A DNA stretch of 64,000 bases from Hyphomicrobiales bacterium. Its GTDB lineage: Bacteria; Pseudomonadota; Alphaproteobacteria; Rhizobiales; Rhizobiaceae. The notes under the pieces were generated by a model. That model was not told the DNA's origin. It was given only the letters and a program-made list of their open reading frames with translations, and made no database searches. The stretch covers positions 248,001 through 312,000 of the forward strand of contig UBNQ01000025.1 in the NCBI GenBank assembly GCA_900466875.1, in the 5' to 3' direction. The stretch's first letter is position 1; every line of letters starts with the position of its first letter. The position numbers and the translations under genes were made by a program. Of the stretch, positions 16,902 through 26,940 are shown one piece after another.

Positions 16902-18320
16902 TCACGCCTGCGCCATTCGGAAGATCTTGCCGGGATTAAAGATGTTTTGGGGATCAAGCCCCTTCTTGACGGAGCGCATCACATCCAGCGCGCCGCCGAG
17001 TTCTTCGTCGAGATAGGACATCTTGCCCTGCCCCACGCCATGCTCGCCCGTGCAGGTGCCGTCCATCGCAAGCGCACGACGGCTGAGCCGTTCCGTGAAT
17101 GCCTCGACATTGGCGACCGACGCCGGATCCTTGTCATTGAAGAGCACCAGAACATGGAAATTGCCGTCTCCCGCGTGACCAACGATCGGCGCAAGCAGGC
17201 CGGAATTCTGGATGTCGGCCTGGGTTTCCGCAACACATTCCGCCAGCCTTGAAATCGGCACGCAGACATCCGTCGAAAGTCCGTTCAACGAAGGGTCGAG
17301 CGCACGACCGGCCCAATAGGCATTATGCCGTGCATTCCACAGCTTGGTGCGCTCCTCGGCATTGGCAGTCCACTGGAACGCGTCCCCGCCGCATTCGGCA
17401 GCAATTTCGGCGAACTGCTCCGACTGGATGCGCACGGTATCCTCGGTTCCATGGAATTCCAGAAACAGCGTCGGTTTTTCCGGATAGGAGAGATGTGAAT
17501 AGGCGTTGCAGGCCTTGATCTGCACGTCGTCCAACAGCTCGATACGCGCGACCGGGACGCCCATCTGGATTGTCATGATGACAGCATTGCACGCAGCCTC
17601 CACGCTCGGGAACGCACAGACGCCGCCGCCGATCTTTTCAGGAATGCCCTGCAGCTTGAGCGTGACCGAGGTAATGACCCCGAGCGTGCCTTCGGCACCG
17701 ACGAAAAGCCGCGTCAGATCATAACCTGCCGACGATTTTCTCGCCCGGCGCGCCGTTCGGATTTCCTCGCCGTCTGCAGTCACGACGGTGAGCGCCAGAA
17801 CATTATCCTTCATCGTGCCGTAACGCACCGCGTTCGTGCCCGACGCACGGGTCGAAGCCATGCCGCCGATCGTGGCATTGGCGCCGGGATCGATGGGGAA
17901 GAACAGCCCGGTATCGCGTAGTTCGCGGTTAAGCTCTTCGCGGGTAATTCCCGGCTCGACTGTGACGTCAAGATCTTCCGGGCTGATCCGCAGAACCTTG
18001 TTCATGCGGGAAAAATCGACCGAAATGCCACCGGATGGCGCGTTCACCTGGCCCTCCAGGGAAGATCCCACACCGAAAGGGATGACGGGAACGCGGTGTT
18101 CCGCACATGTCTTCACCACGGATTTCACGTCCTCGTTCGTCTCGACGAAGACGACGCCATCCGGCAGCTGCGCCGGAAGATATGTGGTCGTATGCGCATG
18201 CTGCTCACGAAACGACTGTCCGGTCTGGAAGCGATCTCCGAACGCCTGCTTCAAGATGCCGAGAACTGCCCTGATCCCGTCTTCATTGCGCGCGGCCGAT
18301 TGAACGTCCCGGATTGCCAT
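16902..18320 (-). CDS. FAD-linked D-2-hydroxyacid (probably D-lactate) dehydrogenase
   Basis: A 472-residue flavoprotein of the GlcD/DLD family, which oxidises D-lactate, glycolate or related D-2-hydroxyacids. The N-terminal PCMH-type FAD domain (about 55-235) shows PVIPFGVGSSLEGQV, DPGANATIGGMASTRASGTN and FVGAEGTLGVITSVTLKLQG. The C-terminal FAD_oxidase_C domain ends with CTGEHGVGQGKMSYL, the conserved His metal site. GHAGDGNFHVL is also present. D-lactate dehydrogenase (cytochrome type) is the likeliest role, but the substrate cannot be read from sequence. It stands alone, without glcE or glcF neighbours. Confidence 0.85.
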   Translation of the reverse strand: MAIRDVQSAARNEDGIRAVLGILKQAFGDRFQTGQSFREQHAHTTTYLPAQLPDGVVFVETNEDVKSVVKTCAEHRVPVIPFGVGSSLEGQVNAPSGGISVDFSRMNKVLRISPEDLDVTVEPGITREELNRELRDTGLFFPIDPGANATIGGMASTRASGTNAVRYGTMKDNVLALTVVTADGEEIRTARRARKSSAGYDLTRLFVGAEGTLGVITSVTLKLQGIPEKIGGGVCAFPSVEAACNAVIMTIQMGVPVARIELLDDVQIKACNAYSHLSYPEKPTLFLEFHGTEDTVRIQSEQFAEIAAECGGDAFQWTANAEERTKLWNARHNAYWAGRALDPSLNGLSTDVCVPISRLAECVAETQADIQNSGLLAPIVGHAGDGNFHVLVLFNDKDPASVANVEAFTERLSRRALAMDGTCTGEHGVGQGKMSYLDEELGGALDVMRSVKKGLDPQNIFNPGKIFRMAQA

Positions 18321-18429
18321 GTCGAAGTCTCCTGCATGCTGAGCAGAAGATTGGTTAGGAGACAGGGCCTTGTTTGTCCAGCCGAAAGGAGGGCAACGCA
18401 GTACGTGACATGCCCTTCGTGACCACGGC

Positions 18430-21400
18430 CTATTCGGCTGCCATCAGAGATGGCTGTTTGCTGTCGTTCGCCCGACCCTTTTTCGCATTTTCCAGCTCGT
18501 CCTGGAAACGGGCTTCTTCATGCGCATGCGGCTTGGCGAATCGGGCAAGCAGGAGATAGGCGACCGGCGTGATGTAAAGCGTCACCAACGTCGCAAATCC
18601 GAGTCCGCCGACAATCACCCAGCCAAGCGCGATACGCGCCTCAGCACCGGCACCCTGGGCCAGAACCAGCGGCAGGCCGCCGATGACGGTCGCGATCATC
18701 GTCATCATCACGGGGCGCAGACGCAGACTGCAGGCCCGCTCGATCGCCTCGCGGCAACTGGCCCCTTCATTGCGCAGGTGATTGGCGAATTCGACGATCA
18801 GGATGCCGTTCTTGGCCATAACCCCGACAAGCAGAACCAGCCCGATCTGAGAATAGACATTGAGGCTGGACCCTGTGAGCACCAGCGCGAAAGCGGCGCA
18901 GGCGAGCCCCAATGGGACCGTCGACATGATGATGACCGAAGACAGCACGCTTTCGAACTGGGCAGCCAGAACAAGGAAGATGATCGCGATGGCGAAACCG
19001 AAGGTAAGCGCCATGCCGCTGGAATTTTCCTTGAGCGTCGCGGCTTCCGCAAGCGGTATCAGGCGCGATCCCTGCGGCATCAGCGGTTGCGCCAACTCGG
19101 TCGCGACCTGAACCGCCTGACCAAGCGACACCCCATCCTTGAGACCTGCCGAGAAGGAAACCGAAGCAAGCTGCTGCTCGCGCCGAAGAGTCGGCGAAAC
19201 CGCGCGCTCCTCCAGCGTTGCAACGGTCGACATCGGCACCATCCGACCATCCTTGGTCTTCAGGAAAATGCTTTCCAGGTCGGTTGGATCGTCGATCGGC
19301 CTCGTCGTCGACTTGAGTTTGACCGGGATCGCCTCACCATCGACAAAGACATCGACGACGGAACGCCCTTCAAGCAGTGACTGAATTGCCGTACCGAGAT
19401 CTGTGATGTTTATGCCGAGATCGGAGGCCCGCTCGCGATTGACGGTAACAAAGATCTGCGCCTGGTTCGGCTCGTCATTCAGGCGCGGCGTATCGAACAG
19501 ATCGGTTTCGCGCAGGGAATCCACCAGCTTGGCGGCCGCCGCCGTCAACTGTTCGTGGCTGGTGCCGACCAGGGCCATCTGCAGCCCGTTGCCGGCGCCG
19601 CGGATACGAAGGCTGTTCTGCTGCTGGGCAAAGGCGCGCAGAGCCGGCACCGTCGCAGTCGCGGCATTGATGTCCTTGACGATTTCCGCCTGACTGCGGT
19701 CACGTTCCGACCAGGGCGCGAGCGTCAGAACCATGAAGCCGTTGTTCTTGGCCCCGCCCTGCCCTGAGATCGAATAGATATTCTGGATTTCGCCGGCATC
19801 CACGAGCGGCTGAAGCTTTTCCTCAACCTGCTGCAGCTTGTCTCGCATGTATTTCAGGCTGACGCCTTCAGGCGCCGTGGCACGCAGAAAGACCATGGCG
19901 CGGTCTTCCTGAGGTGTCAGTTCGCTCTTGACCGTCTTGAAAGCCATATAACCGGCACCGCCGAACAGAAGCGCGACAACGACGACCGCAGTCGGCGCAT
20001 TGAGGCAGGCGTGCAAGGTGGTGCGATAGACATTGGCAAACAGCGTGCCGAACCTGCCGAGCAGACCGTCGTGCTTTTCCTTGATCGGCTTGGTGAGCAT
20101 CCGCGAGGCAAGCATCGGGCAGAGCGTCAGCGCGGTGATCGATGAAAGCGCCACGGCGAAGGCAAGGACGAAACCAAACTCGCGGAACAATCCGCCCATC
20201 TGGCCGGGAAGGAAGGAAAGCGGGATGAACACGGCAGCGAGAGTGGCCGTTGTCGCAAGAACCGCAAAGAATACTTCCTGCGTGCCGATCACCGCCGCGG
20301 CGCGCGGCCCCATGCCCTCGGCTCTTCGTCGCACGATGTTTTCCAGAACGACGATCGCGTCGTCGACCACAAGCCCTGTAGCAAGAACGATGGCAAGCAG
20401 CGTCAGGATGTTGATCGAGAAACCGACCATGTAGATCGCAACCAGCGTACCGATCAGCGCAACCGGCATGGTCAGTGCCGGAATAAGCGTCGCCTTCCAG
20501 TCGCGCAGGAACAGAAAGATCACCAGCACCACGATCGTGCCGGACAAAGCCAGCGCGATCTCCACCTCGTGCAGCGCGCCTTGAATGAAGACGGCATCAT
20601 CACTGGTAATCGCGATCCGCGTACCTTCCGGCAGACTTTTCGACAATTCGGTAACCGCGGCGCGCACGCCTTCCGAAATGCTGAGTGTGTTGGACTGCGC
20701 CTGGCGAAGCACGCCAAGACCGACGCCCGGGACGCCGTTCGAGCGGAGCGCCGTCGTCCCGTCATCCGGTCCAAGCATCACCGTCGCGACATCGCGAAGC
20801 CGCACATTATCGCCGATCAGGATGTTCTCGAAATCCTCCGGCTTGGTAAGGTTGGCAGTGGCGCGAACGACAATATCCTGCGTCGAGGATTCGAGAGAAC
20901 CAGCCGGTACGTCCATCGCGGCCGTGGACAGAGCATTCGACAGGTCAGCGATCGTCAAGCCGCGGCTTGCCAGTGCCGTCTGGTTCACATCGACGCGAAA
21001 GATCTTTTCCTGGTCACCGTAAAGTTCGACATCCGCGACCCCATCGACGGCGGCGAGCCGGTCGGAAACCTCATTCTCGACAAGGAGCGTCAACTCCTCC
21101 ATCGACATAGTGGAGGACGTGACAGCAAGCCGCATGATCGGCTGGCTATCGCTGTCCGCCTTGATGATGCGCGGCTCGTCTGCATCCTCCGGCAACTGGT
21201 CGGTGACGCGACCGAGCGCATCGCGCACATCGTTTGCGGCAACGGCCAGATCGGCGGTATCGTTGAATTCGAGCGTAACCCGGCTCTGGCCGAAATCGGA
21301 AACCGAAGAGATCGATTTCAGGCCGCTGACGCGCGCGACGGCACCTTCGATGACATCGGTCACCTCCTGGTCCATCGTCTGCGCCGAAGCACCGTCATAG

Positions 21401-21618
21401 GTGGTGCGGACACTGATCACCGGCTGGTCGACATCCGGCAACTCGCGCACTTCGACGCCGACGAGCGCCGCAAGACCGGCGACCACAAGCAATGTGTTGA
21501 GGACGGCGGCCAAGACGGGACGCCGCACGAAAAGCGCGGCAACCCCCTGCTTTCCGTTTTGGCCATGCGAATTGCCCTGTGATGCCTCGTGTGGCTGTCC
21601 GCGGTTATCCTCGCTCAT
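18430..21618 (-). CDS. RND efflux pump, inner-membrane permease (HAE1-like)
   Basis: A 1062-residue proton-driven efflux permease of the AcrB/MdtB-like group. After a hydrophilic N-terminus the first membrane helix begins near RRPVLAAVLNTLL. Two large periplasmic loops alternate with two blocks of membrane helices. TM4 carries the proton-relay aspartate pair in GLVVDDAIVVLENI, and the second half shows AKNGILIVEFANHLR, the matching TM10 region. Its start overlaps the stop of the upstream adaptor gene by four bases, so the two proteins are made together. No TolC-type outer-membrane gene is adjacent; an outer channel encoded elsewhere is presumably shared. The exported compounds are unknown. 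Confidence 0.93.
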   Translation of the reverse strand: MSEDNRGQPHEASQGNSHGQNGKQGVAALFVRRPVLAAVLNTLLVVAGLAALVGVEVRELPDVDQPVISVRTTYDGASAQTMDQEVTDVIEGAVARVSGLKSISSVSDFGQSRVTLEFNDTADLAVAANDVRDALGRVTDQLPEDADEPRIIKADSDSQPIMRLAVTSSTMSMEELTLLVENEVSDRLAAVDGVADVELYGDQEKIFRVDVNQTALASRGLTIADLSNALSTAAMDVPAGSLESSTQDIVVRATANLTKPEDFENILIGDNVRLRDVATVMLGPDDGTTALRSNGVPGVGLGVLRQAQSNTLSISEGVRAAVTELSKSLPEGTRIAITSDDAVFIQGALHEVEIALALSGTIVVLVIFLFLRDWKATLIPALTMPVALIGTLVAIYMVGFSINILTLLAIVLATGLVVDDAIVVLENIVRRRAEGMGPRAAAVIGTQEVFFAVLATTATLAAVFIPLSFLPGQMGGLFREFGFVLAFAVALSSITALTLCPMLASRMLTKPIKEKHDGLLGRFGTLFANVYRTTLHACLNAPTAVVVVALLFGGAGYMAFKTVKSELTPQEDRAMVFLRATAPEGVSLKYMRDKLQQVEEKLQPLVDAGEIQNIYSISGQGGAKNNGFMVLTLAPWSERDRSQAEIVKDINAATATVPALRAFAQQQNSLRIRGAGNGLQMALVGTSHEQLTAAAAKLVDSLRETDLFDTPRLNDEPNQAQIFVTVNRERASDLGINITDLGTAIQSLLEGRSVVDVFVDGEAIPVKLKSTTRPIDDPTDLESIFLKTKDGRMVPMSTVATLEERAVSPTLRREQQLASVSFSAGLKDGVSLGQAVQVATELAQPLMPQGSRLIPLAEAATLKENSSGMALTFGFAIAIIFLVLAAQFESVLSSVIIMSTVPLGLACAAFALVLTGSSLNVYSQIGLVLLVGVMAKNGILIVEFANHLRNEGASCREAIERACSLRLRPVMMTMIATVIGGLPLVLAQGAGAEARIALGWVIVGGLGFATLVTLYITPVAYLLLARFAKPHAHEEARFQDELENAKKGRANDSKQPSLMAAE

Positions 21619-22799
21619 CGGCTGGCAACCTCCGGCGGCTTTTCGCCTGCAATACGGACGGCACCACCGTCACGAACACGCTGCAGGCCTTCCGTTGCGA
21701 TCGCATCGCCTTCATGGAGCTCCGCGGCAACGAGGATGGCATCCGGATTGCGCTGGATGATCCTGACCCGTGTCTTTACCGACTTGTGGTCCTCGATACG
21801 CCAGACAAAGGAACCCTGGGTATCCCACTGGATCGCCAACGGATCAACGGCGGGATAGGTCTCGCCGGGGAAACGCATGGTCACGCCGAAGGACATACCC
21901 GCCCGCAACTCGTCGTCGCCGTTCGGGATTTTCGCACGAATGCGGATTGTCCGGCTGGCAGAATCCACACGGTTGTCCACCGCTTCGATGGAGCCGGTGA
22001 AAGTTTGCCCAGGTCGGGAAATGGATGTGGCTTCCACCGGCATTCCGGTTTTCACCTGCACCGCGAACCGCTCCGGCGCCCAGAAATCGACGAGCAGTTC
22101 GGATCGATTGTCTATCGTCACGACATTGCTCGTCGTCGTGACGTTGTCGCCGATATTGACGGCAACAATGCCGACGATACCGTCGATCGGCGCCACGACG
22201 GCACGCCGTTTCAGGGCAAGCTGTGCATTGGTCAGCGCAAGCTGAGCCGTCTCCTCGGCAATCTCCGAATCAAGCACTTCCAGCCGCGAGAAGCTTTTCA
22301 GGTTTCTGTAGCTCTCCGATTTTTCCCGCGCACTGCGCAGAAGCACCTGCGCCTGATCACGCAAAATGATCTGTTCGTCATCGTCCAGTTGGGCCAGAAC
22401 CTGTCCCTTTTTCACGCGATCGCCTGACTTCACCAGGATTTCGTTGATCGTGCCGGTTGCCTGCGGCATCACGATGACCGACTGGATCGCCTCGCCATCA
22501 CCGATGGCCGACAGGCTGTCGTTCACGATCCCCGTTCCGACCGGCTGCGTTGCAACGAGAACAGTTTGCGCACCTGCAGAATTCTGCTGTCTGCCGCCGG
22601 AACCGGTCGAACGTTGTTCGCTGCCTGCGACCGCTGTCGACACAGGCTCCTTCGCTTTCGGATTGATCGCGGAAACGATTGCCTCCGGCACACCCATGGA
22701 TACTAGCGTACGGCCAGCATCGGCCGACAGATACACCCAGAAACAGAGGCCTCCGAGCAAAACCGCCGCCGACAAGAGAAGCTGGTTCCAGATCCGCAT
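21615..22799 (-). CDS. RND efflux periplasmic adaptor (HlyD/AcrA-like)
   Basis: The membrane-fusion partner of the permease that follows. The 394-residue product has an N-terminal membrane anchor (about 4-26), a Ser/Gln/Gly-rich linker, and the lipoyl-like half-motif VIVMPQATGTINEILVKSGD. Next come a helical hairpin and the second lipoyl half VVAPIDGIVGIVAVNIGD, then beta-barrel and membrane-proximal regions. The start at 22799 (MRIWNQLLLSAAV) has GAGG about nine bases upstream; a frame extending to 22853 is not supported. It is the first gene of the efflux pair and diverges from uvrD across a ~290-base region, where its promoter must lie. Confidence 0.92.
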   Translation of the reverse strand: MRIWNQLLLSAAVLLGGLCFWVYLSADAGRTLVSMGVPEAIVSAINPKAKEPVSTAVAGSEQRSTGSGGRQQNSAGAQTVLVATQPVGTGIVNDSLSAIGDGEAIQSVIVMPQATGTINEILVKSGDRVKKGQVLAQLDDDEQIILRDQAQVLLRSAREKSESYRNLKSFSRLEVLDSEIAEETAQLALTNAQLALKRRAVVAPIDGIVGIVAVNIGDNVTTTSNVVTIDNRSELLVDFWAPERFAVQVKTGMPVEATSISRPGQTFTGSIEAVDNRVDSASRTIRIRAKIPNGDDELRAGMSFGVTMRFPGETYPAVDPLAIQWDTQGSFVWRIEDHKSVKTRVRIIQRNPDAILVAAELHEGDAIATEGLQRVRDGGAVRIAGEKPPEVASR

Positions 22800-23092
22800 G
22801 CATATCCTCGTAAGTGTGATTGGGTGTGAGGAGTATCCTCGTTTCCCTGCCAACGCGCAATGGCTGCGCCATCGCCTTACCGATTTGTAACCTCACGGGA
22901 TTTCACGCTTATGTCAGAACGAAACCATGCCGCCGGCTGCGCAAACCAAAGCGACGGTTTCTGTCACCAACCCGAGTGAATTCCGCAGGTTATCGTTCAA
23001 CTGACGCTTCGACGGATTTTTTCCTCTGCAAACATGGGAATGAAAAGAGAACATCGACTGGCCTTTCGGTCTCGAATCACTACATTGGCCGC

Positions 23093-25606
23093 ATGAGTAA
23101 CAGTTTCGACGACATTCCGTTCTTCGACGAAGAGCCGGAACACGCGCAACGCGGGCAGAAGGCCCCATCCGACCGCCACCAGCCAGCGAAGAGCGGTGCA
23201 CCCGGTGGTTTGGGTATCGCTGCGCGCGCGATGGCCGCGCGCGATGGCGCGCGCCCTGCCCCGGATTACCTCTCCGGCCTCAACCAGGAACAGCGCGAGG
23301 CCGTTGAAACCGTGGATGGCCCGGTTCTGGTGCTCGCCGGCGCCGGCACGGGCAAGACCCGTGTACTGACCACCCGTATCGCCCATATCCTGGGGACCGG
23401 CCGCGCCTGGCCGAGCCAGATCCTTGCCGTCACCTTTACCAACAAGGCGGCTCGCGAGATGAAGGAGCGTATCGGCGTCCTCGTCGGTGGTGCGGTCGAG
23501 GGCATGCCTTGGCTCGGCACGTTCCACTCGATCGGGGTGAAGATCCTGCGCCGTCATGCCGAACTGGTCGGCCTGCGCTCGGATTTTACCATTCTCGATA
23601 CCGACGACGTCGTCCGGTTGATCAAGCAGCTGATCCAGGCCGAAGGCCTGGACGACAAGCGCTGGCCGGCAAAACAGTTCGCCGGCATGATCGACGGCTG
23701 GAAGAACAAGGGGCTTCTGCCGCCCGACATCCCCGAAGGCGACGCCCGCGCTTTTGCCAATGGCAAGGGCCGCGAACTTTACGCCGCCTATCAGGCACGG
23801 CTGAGAACGCTCAATGCCTGCGATTTCGGCGATCTCCTGCTGCATCCGATCGCGATCTTCCGCAAGACGCCGGACCTGCTCAAGGAATATCACGAGAAAT
23901 TCCGCTACATTCTCGTTGACGAATATCAGGATACCAACACCGCCCAATATATGTGGCTGCGCCTCCTGGCCCAGCGCCCGAAAGGCGTGCCGCAGAATGT
24001 CTGCTGCGTCGGTGACGACGACCAGTCCATCTATGGCTGGCGCGGTGCGGAAGTGGACAATATCCTGCGCTTCGAAAAGGATTTCGTCGGCGCCAGGGTC
24101 ATCAAGCTGGAGCGCAATTATCGTTCCACCGAACATATTCTCGGCGCCGCCGGCCATCTGATCGCCCACAACGAAGGCCGTCTCGGCAAGACGCTGTTCA
24201 CCGACCGCGTCGATCCCGACGACGAGAAGGTCATCGTCCACGCGGCCTGGGATTCGGAAGAGGAAGCCCGTGCCGTCGGCGAAGAGATCGAACGGCTTCA
24301 GCGTGGCGATGGAGACGGCAAGAAGCATGCGTTGAACGACATGGCGATCCTCGTGCGCGCCTCGTTCCAGATGCGCGAGTTCGAAGATCGTTTTGTCACG
24401 CTCGGCCTCAACTACCGCGTCATCGGCGGTCCACGCTTTTACGAGCGCCTCGAAATCCGCGACGCCATGGCCTATTTCCGCCTCGTCTGCCAGCCGGCGG
24501 ACGATCTGGCCTTCGAGCGTATCGTCAATACGCCAAAGCGCGGCCTTGGCGACACGACGGTGCGCTATCTGCACGACTCCGCCCGCGCCCGCGACATTCC
24601 GATGTTGCAGGCCGCGACAGAGATGGTCGAGACGGACGAGCTCAAGCCGAAGGCCCGCAAGGCCCTCTTCGATGTCGTGCAAAACTTCAGGAACTGGCAG
24701 GAGCGACTTGAAAGGACGGAACATACCGAACTCGCCGAGCAGATCCTCGAAGAGTCGGGCTATACCGACATGTGGAAGAACGACAAGTCTGCGGAAGCAC
24801 CGGGCCGTCTCGACAACCTGAAGGAACTCATCCGCTCGATGGAAGCGTTTGAATCCATGCGCGGCTTTCTCGAACACGTCTCCCTCGTCATGGATGCCGA
24901 GCAGAACGAAAACCTCGATGCGGTTTCGATCATGACGCTCCATTCGGCCAAGGGACTGGAATTCGAAACGGTCTTCCTGCCCGGCTGGGAGGAAGGTCTG
25001 TTCCCGCATCAGCGCGCACTCGATGAAGGCGGTCGGTCCGGCCTCGAGGAAGAACGCCGCCTCGCCTATGTCGGCATCACCCGCGCCAAGCGGCGCTGCC
25101 ATATCTGGTTCGTCTCCAACCGCCGCATCCACGGCCTTTGGCAATCGACACTGCCATCCCGTTTCCTTGAAGAACTGCCACAGAATCATGTCGATGTCGC
25201 AGCATCTGATTCGTCGAATTACGGCGGCTATGGTGGACGCGGTGGTTACGGCCAGTCGCGGTTCGACAAGGCCGATCCATTCGCCAACAACTACTCGACA
25301 CCCGGCTGGAAGCGCGCCCAGGCCAACAAGACGGACGCCACCCGCGACAACTGGGGCAACCGCTCGGGCCACGCCGTGGAACGCATCGGTTATGGAGAAA
25401 GCGGTCCGCGAGGACGCACGATTGATGGCGAACTGGTGGCGAAATCCGTCGCCGACACGCCATCGAAATTTGCGATCGGAGACCGGGTCTTCCACATCAA
25501 GTTCGGCAACGGCAATGTCGCAGGCATCGAAGGCAACAAGCTGACCATCGAGTTCGACAGGGCCGGGCAAAAGCGCGTGCTGGATGGGTTTGTGGAGAAG
25601 GCGTGA
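23093..25606 (+). CDS. uvrD: UvrD/PcrA-type DNA helicase
   Basis: A superfamily 1A 3'-5' helicase used in nucleotide excision repair, mismatch repair and clearing of blocked forks. The 837-residue protein shows all SF1 motifs: GAGTGKTR at about 83-90, AVTFTNKAAREMKER, LVDEYQDTN, VGDDDQSIYGWRGA, IKLERNYRST, MTLHSAKGLEF and RLAYVGITRAKRR. A C-terminal Tudor-like segment (FHIKFGNGNVAGIEG) of the PcrA type closes it. Compared with the E. coli protein it has a ~60-residue N-terminal extension. The start at 23093 begins MSNSFDDIPFFDEEPEH. No SOS-type GTTC-N7-GTTC box was found upstream. Confidence 0.95.
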   Translation: MSNSFDDIPFFDEEPEHAQRGQKAPSDRHQPAKSGAPGGLGIAARAMAARDGARPAPDYLSGLNQEQREAVETVDGPVLVLAGAGTGKTRVLTTRIAHILGTGRAWPSQILAVTFTNKAAREMKERIGVLVGGAVEGMPWLGTFHSIGVKILRRHAELVGLRSDFTILDTDDVVRLIKQLIQAEGLDDKRWPAKQFAGMIDGWKNKGLLPPDIPEGDARAFANGKGRELYAAYQARLRTLNACDFGDLLLHPIAIFRKTPDLLKEYHEKFRYILVDEYQDTNTAQYMWLRLLAQRPKGVPQNVCCVGDDDQSIYGWRGAEVDNILRFEKDFVGARVIKLERNYRSTEHILGAAGHLIAHNEGRLGKTLFTDRVDPDDEKVIVHAAWDSEEEARAVGEEIERLQRGDGDGKKHALNDMAILVRASFQMREFEDRFVTLGLNYRVIGGPRFYERLEIRDAMAYFRLVCQPADDLAFERIVNTPKRGLGDTTVRYLHDSARARDIPMLQAATEMVETDELKPKARKALFDVVQNFRNWQERLERTEHTELAEQILEESGYTDMWKNDKSAEAPGRLDNLKELIRSMEAFESMRGFLEHVSLVMDAEQNENLDAVSIMTLHSAKGLEFETVFLPGWEEGLFPHQRALDEGGRSGLEEERRLAYVGITRAKRRCHIWFVSNRRIHGLWQSTLPSRFLEELPQNHVDVAASDSSNYGGYGGRGGYGQSRFDKADPFANNYSTPGWKRAQANKTDATRDNWGNRSGHAVERIGYGESGPRGRTIDGELVAKSVADTPSKFAIGDRVFHIKFGNGNVAGIEGNKLTIEFDRAGQKRVLDGFVEKA

Positions 25607-25738
25607 TCCGTCTTCATACCGGCCGGGATTTTGAACCCATCGACACATATTGAGATATGCCGGTAGACGGCACGATATTTCTGGAGAATTTTCTCCGCTC
25701 GCGAATTTTTCAAATCACCGCATTGGAATGGAAGCATC

Positions 25739-26884
25739 ATGTCCCTCACCAATCACGACATCGTCGAAACCACCGCCTGGCGCCGCCACCTTCACACCAT
25801 GCCGGAAGTGTCCGGCGAGGAGGTGGAGACGGCCAGGGAGGTGGTGCGCTTCATGCGGGAAACCGGGCCGGATGCGATCGTCGAGGGACTTGGCGGCACA
25901 GGGGTGGCGGTGATCTATGACAGCGGCGCTCCAGGCAAGACGGTGATGATCCGCGCAGAACTCGATGCGCTTCCGATCGAGGAACTGGGCGAGCCGGACT
26001 ACAAGTCGAAAATTCCTGGCAAGAGCCATATGTGCGGCCATGACGGTCATATGGCGACGCTCGCCGCGATCGGCCGCGTGCTTGGTCGTGAGCGACCTCA
26101 GAGTGGCCGCGCTATCCTCCTGTTCCAGCCTGCGGAAGAAAACGGCGCCGGCGCCGCAGCCGTCATCGCCGATAAAAAATTCACCGCACTGACACCGGAT
26201 TTCAGCCTCTCGCAGCATAACATGCCCGGAGTTCCCTTTGGCCACGTCTGGCTGAAGGATGGCCCTGCCAACTGCGCATCCCGAGGCATGAAGATCACGC
26301 TGACAGGCAAGACGGCTCATGCCGCCTATCCCGAAACGGGGACGTCGCCTGTGACGGCCGTTGCAACTCTGATGCCGGCATTGAATGCCCTATCCATCGG
26401 CACGGTCTCGGAGGGAAATCTCGTCCGCGCCACCGTCACCCATGCTGCCATCGGCGAACCGACCGTGGGTGTGGCCCCCGGCCATGGCGAAATCTGGGCC
26501 ACACTTCGCACCTCCACCGACGACCAGATGGCGGCGCTCGTCGAGAAAGCCGAAACAATGGCACGCGAGGCGTCCGAGGCCAGCGGGCTGAAGCTCGATA
26601 TCGAATATCAGGAAGTCTTCGGCCAGTGCGTCAACGATGCGGACGCCGCCGACATACTGCGTGCTGCACTGAATGCGGAAGGCATATCCCATGAACCGGG
26701 CGAGGGATTTCGCGCATCGGAGGATTTCGGTCGGTTCGGCGCGGTATCCAAGTCGGCCATGCTGTTTCTAGGTGCCGGCGAAAACCACCCTGCCCCGCAT
26801 AACCCGAACTATGATTTTCCCGATGACCTGATCCCGATCGGCGCGAAGATTTTTCTGCGCGCAATCCGCAACACGCTTGGATAG
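25739..26884 (+). CDS. M20 family amidohydrolase (HipO/AbgB-like)
   Basis: A 381-residue zinc metallopeptidase-fold amidohydrolase of the M20D group, related to hippurate hydrolase and N-acyl-amino-acid deacylases. Metal-binding motifs are visible: CGHDGHMA at 99-106 and the glutamate pair in FQPAEENGAGA at about 129-139. An HNMPGVPFGHVW segment in between and a terminal GAGENHPAPHN provide the last histidines. A dimerisation lid lies in the middle (about 190-300). It stands alone after uvrD with a 132-base gap, and the natural substrate cannot be told. The next terminator is shared with the convergent gene. Confidence 0.88.
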   Translation: MSLTNHDIVETTAWRRHLHTMPEVSGEEVETAREVVRFMRETGPDAIVEGLGGTGVAVIYDSGAPGKTVMIRAELDALPIEELGEPDYKSKIPGKSHMCGHDGHMATLAAIGRVLGRERPQSGRAILLFQPAEENGAGAAAVIADKKFTALTPDFSLSQHNMPGVPFGHVWLKDGPANCASRGMKITLTGKTAHAAYPETGTSPVTAVATLMPALNALSIGTVSEGNLVRATVTHAAIGEPTVGVAPGHGEIWATLRTSTDDQMAALVEKAETMAREASEASGLKLDIEYQEVFGQCVNDADAADILRAALNAEGISHEPGEGFRASEDFGRFGAVSKSAMLFLGAGENHPAPHNPNYDFPDDLIPIGAKIFLRAIRNTLG

Positions 26885-26910
26885 AGAAATTCCAGCAAAA
26901 GCTGAATGCG

Positions 26911-26940
26911 AAAACGGAGCCCTTAAGGCTCCGTTCTTTT
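26911..26940. terminator. Bidirectional terminator between the M20 hydrolase and DUF2778 genes
   Basis: ACGGAGCC (26914-26921) pairs with GGCTCCGT (26927-26934), flanked by AAAA on the left and TTCTTTT on the right. It can therefore stop transcription from both convergent genes. Confidence 0.8.

Noticed and set aside
22800-23092. Possible LexA (GTTC-N7-GTTC) box upstream of uvrD.
   Set aside because: The nearest match, GTTC-AACTGAC-GCTT, has an incorrect second half-site.
22997-25648. An 883-codon open frame antisense to uvrD, and similar long antisense frames opposite asmA (15272-16561), ftsZ (48509-50497), ligA (42640-43905), hflK (9086-10078) and the acetolactate synthase gene (16-1251).
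   Set aside because: They mirror well-identified genes, have no ribosome sites or recognisable motifs, and arise from GC-rich third positions in the real genes.
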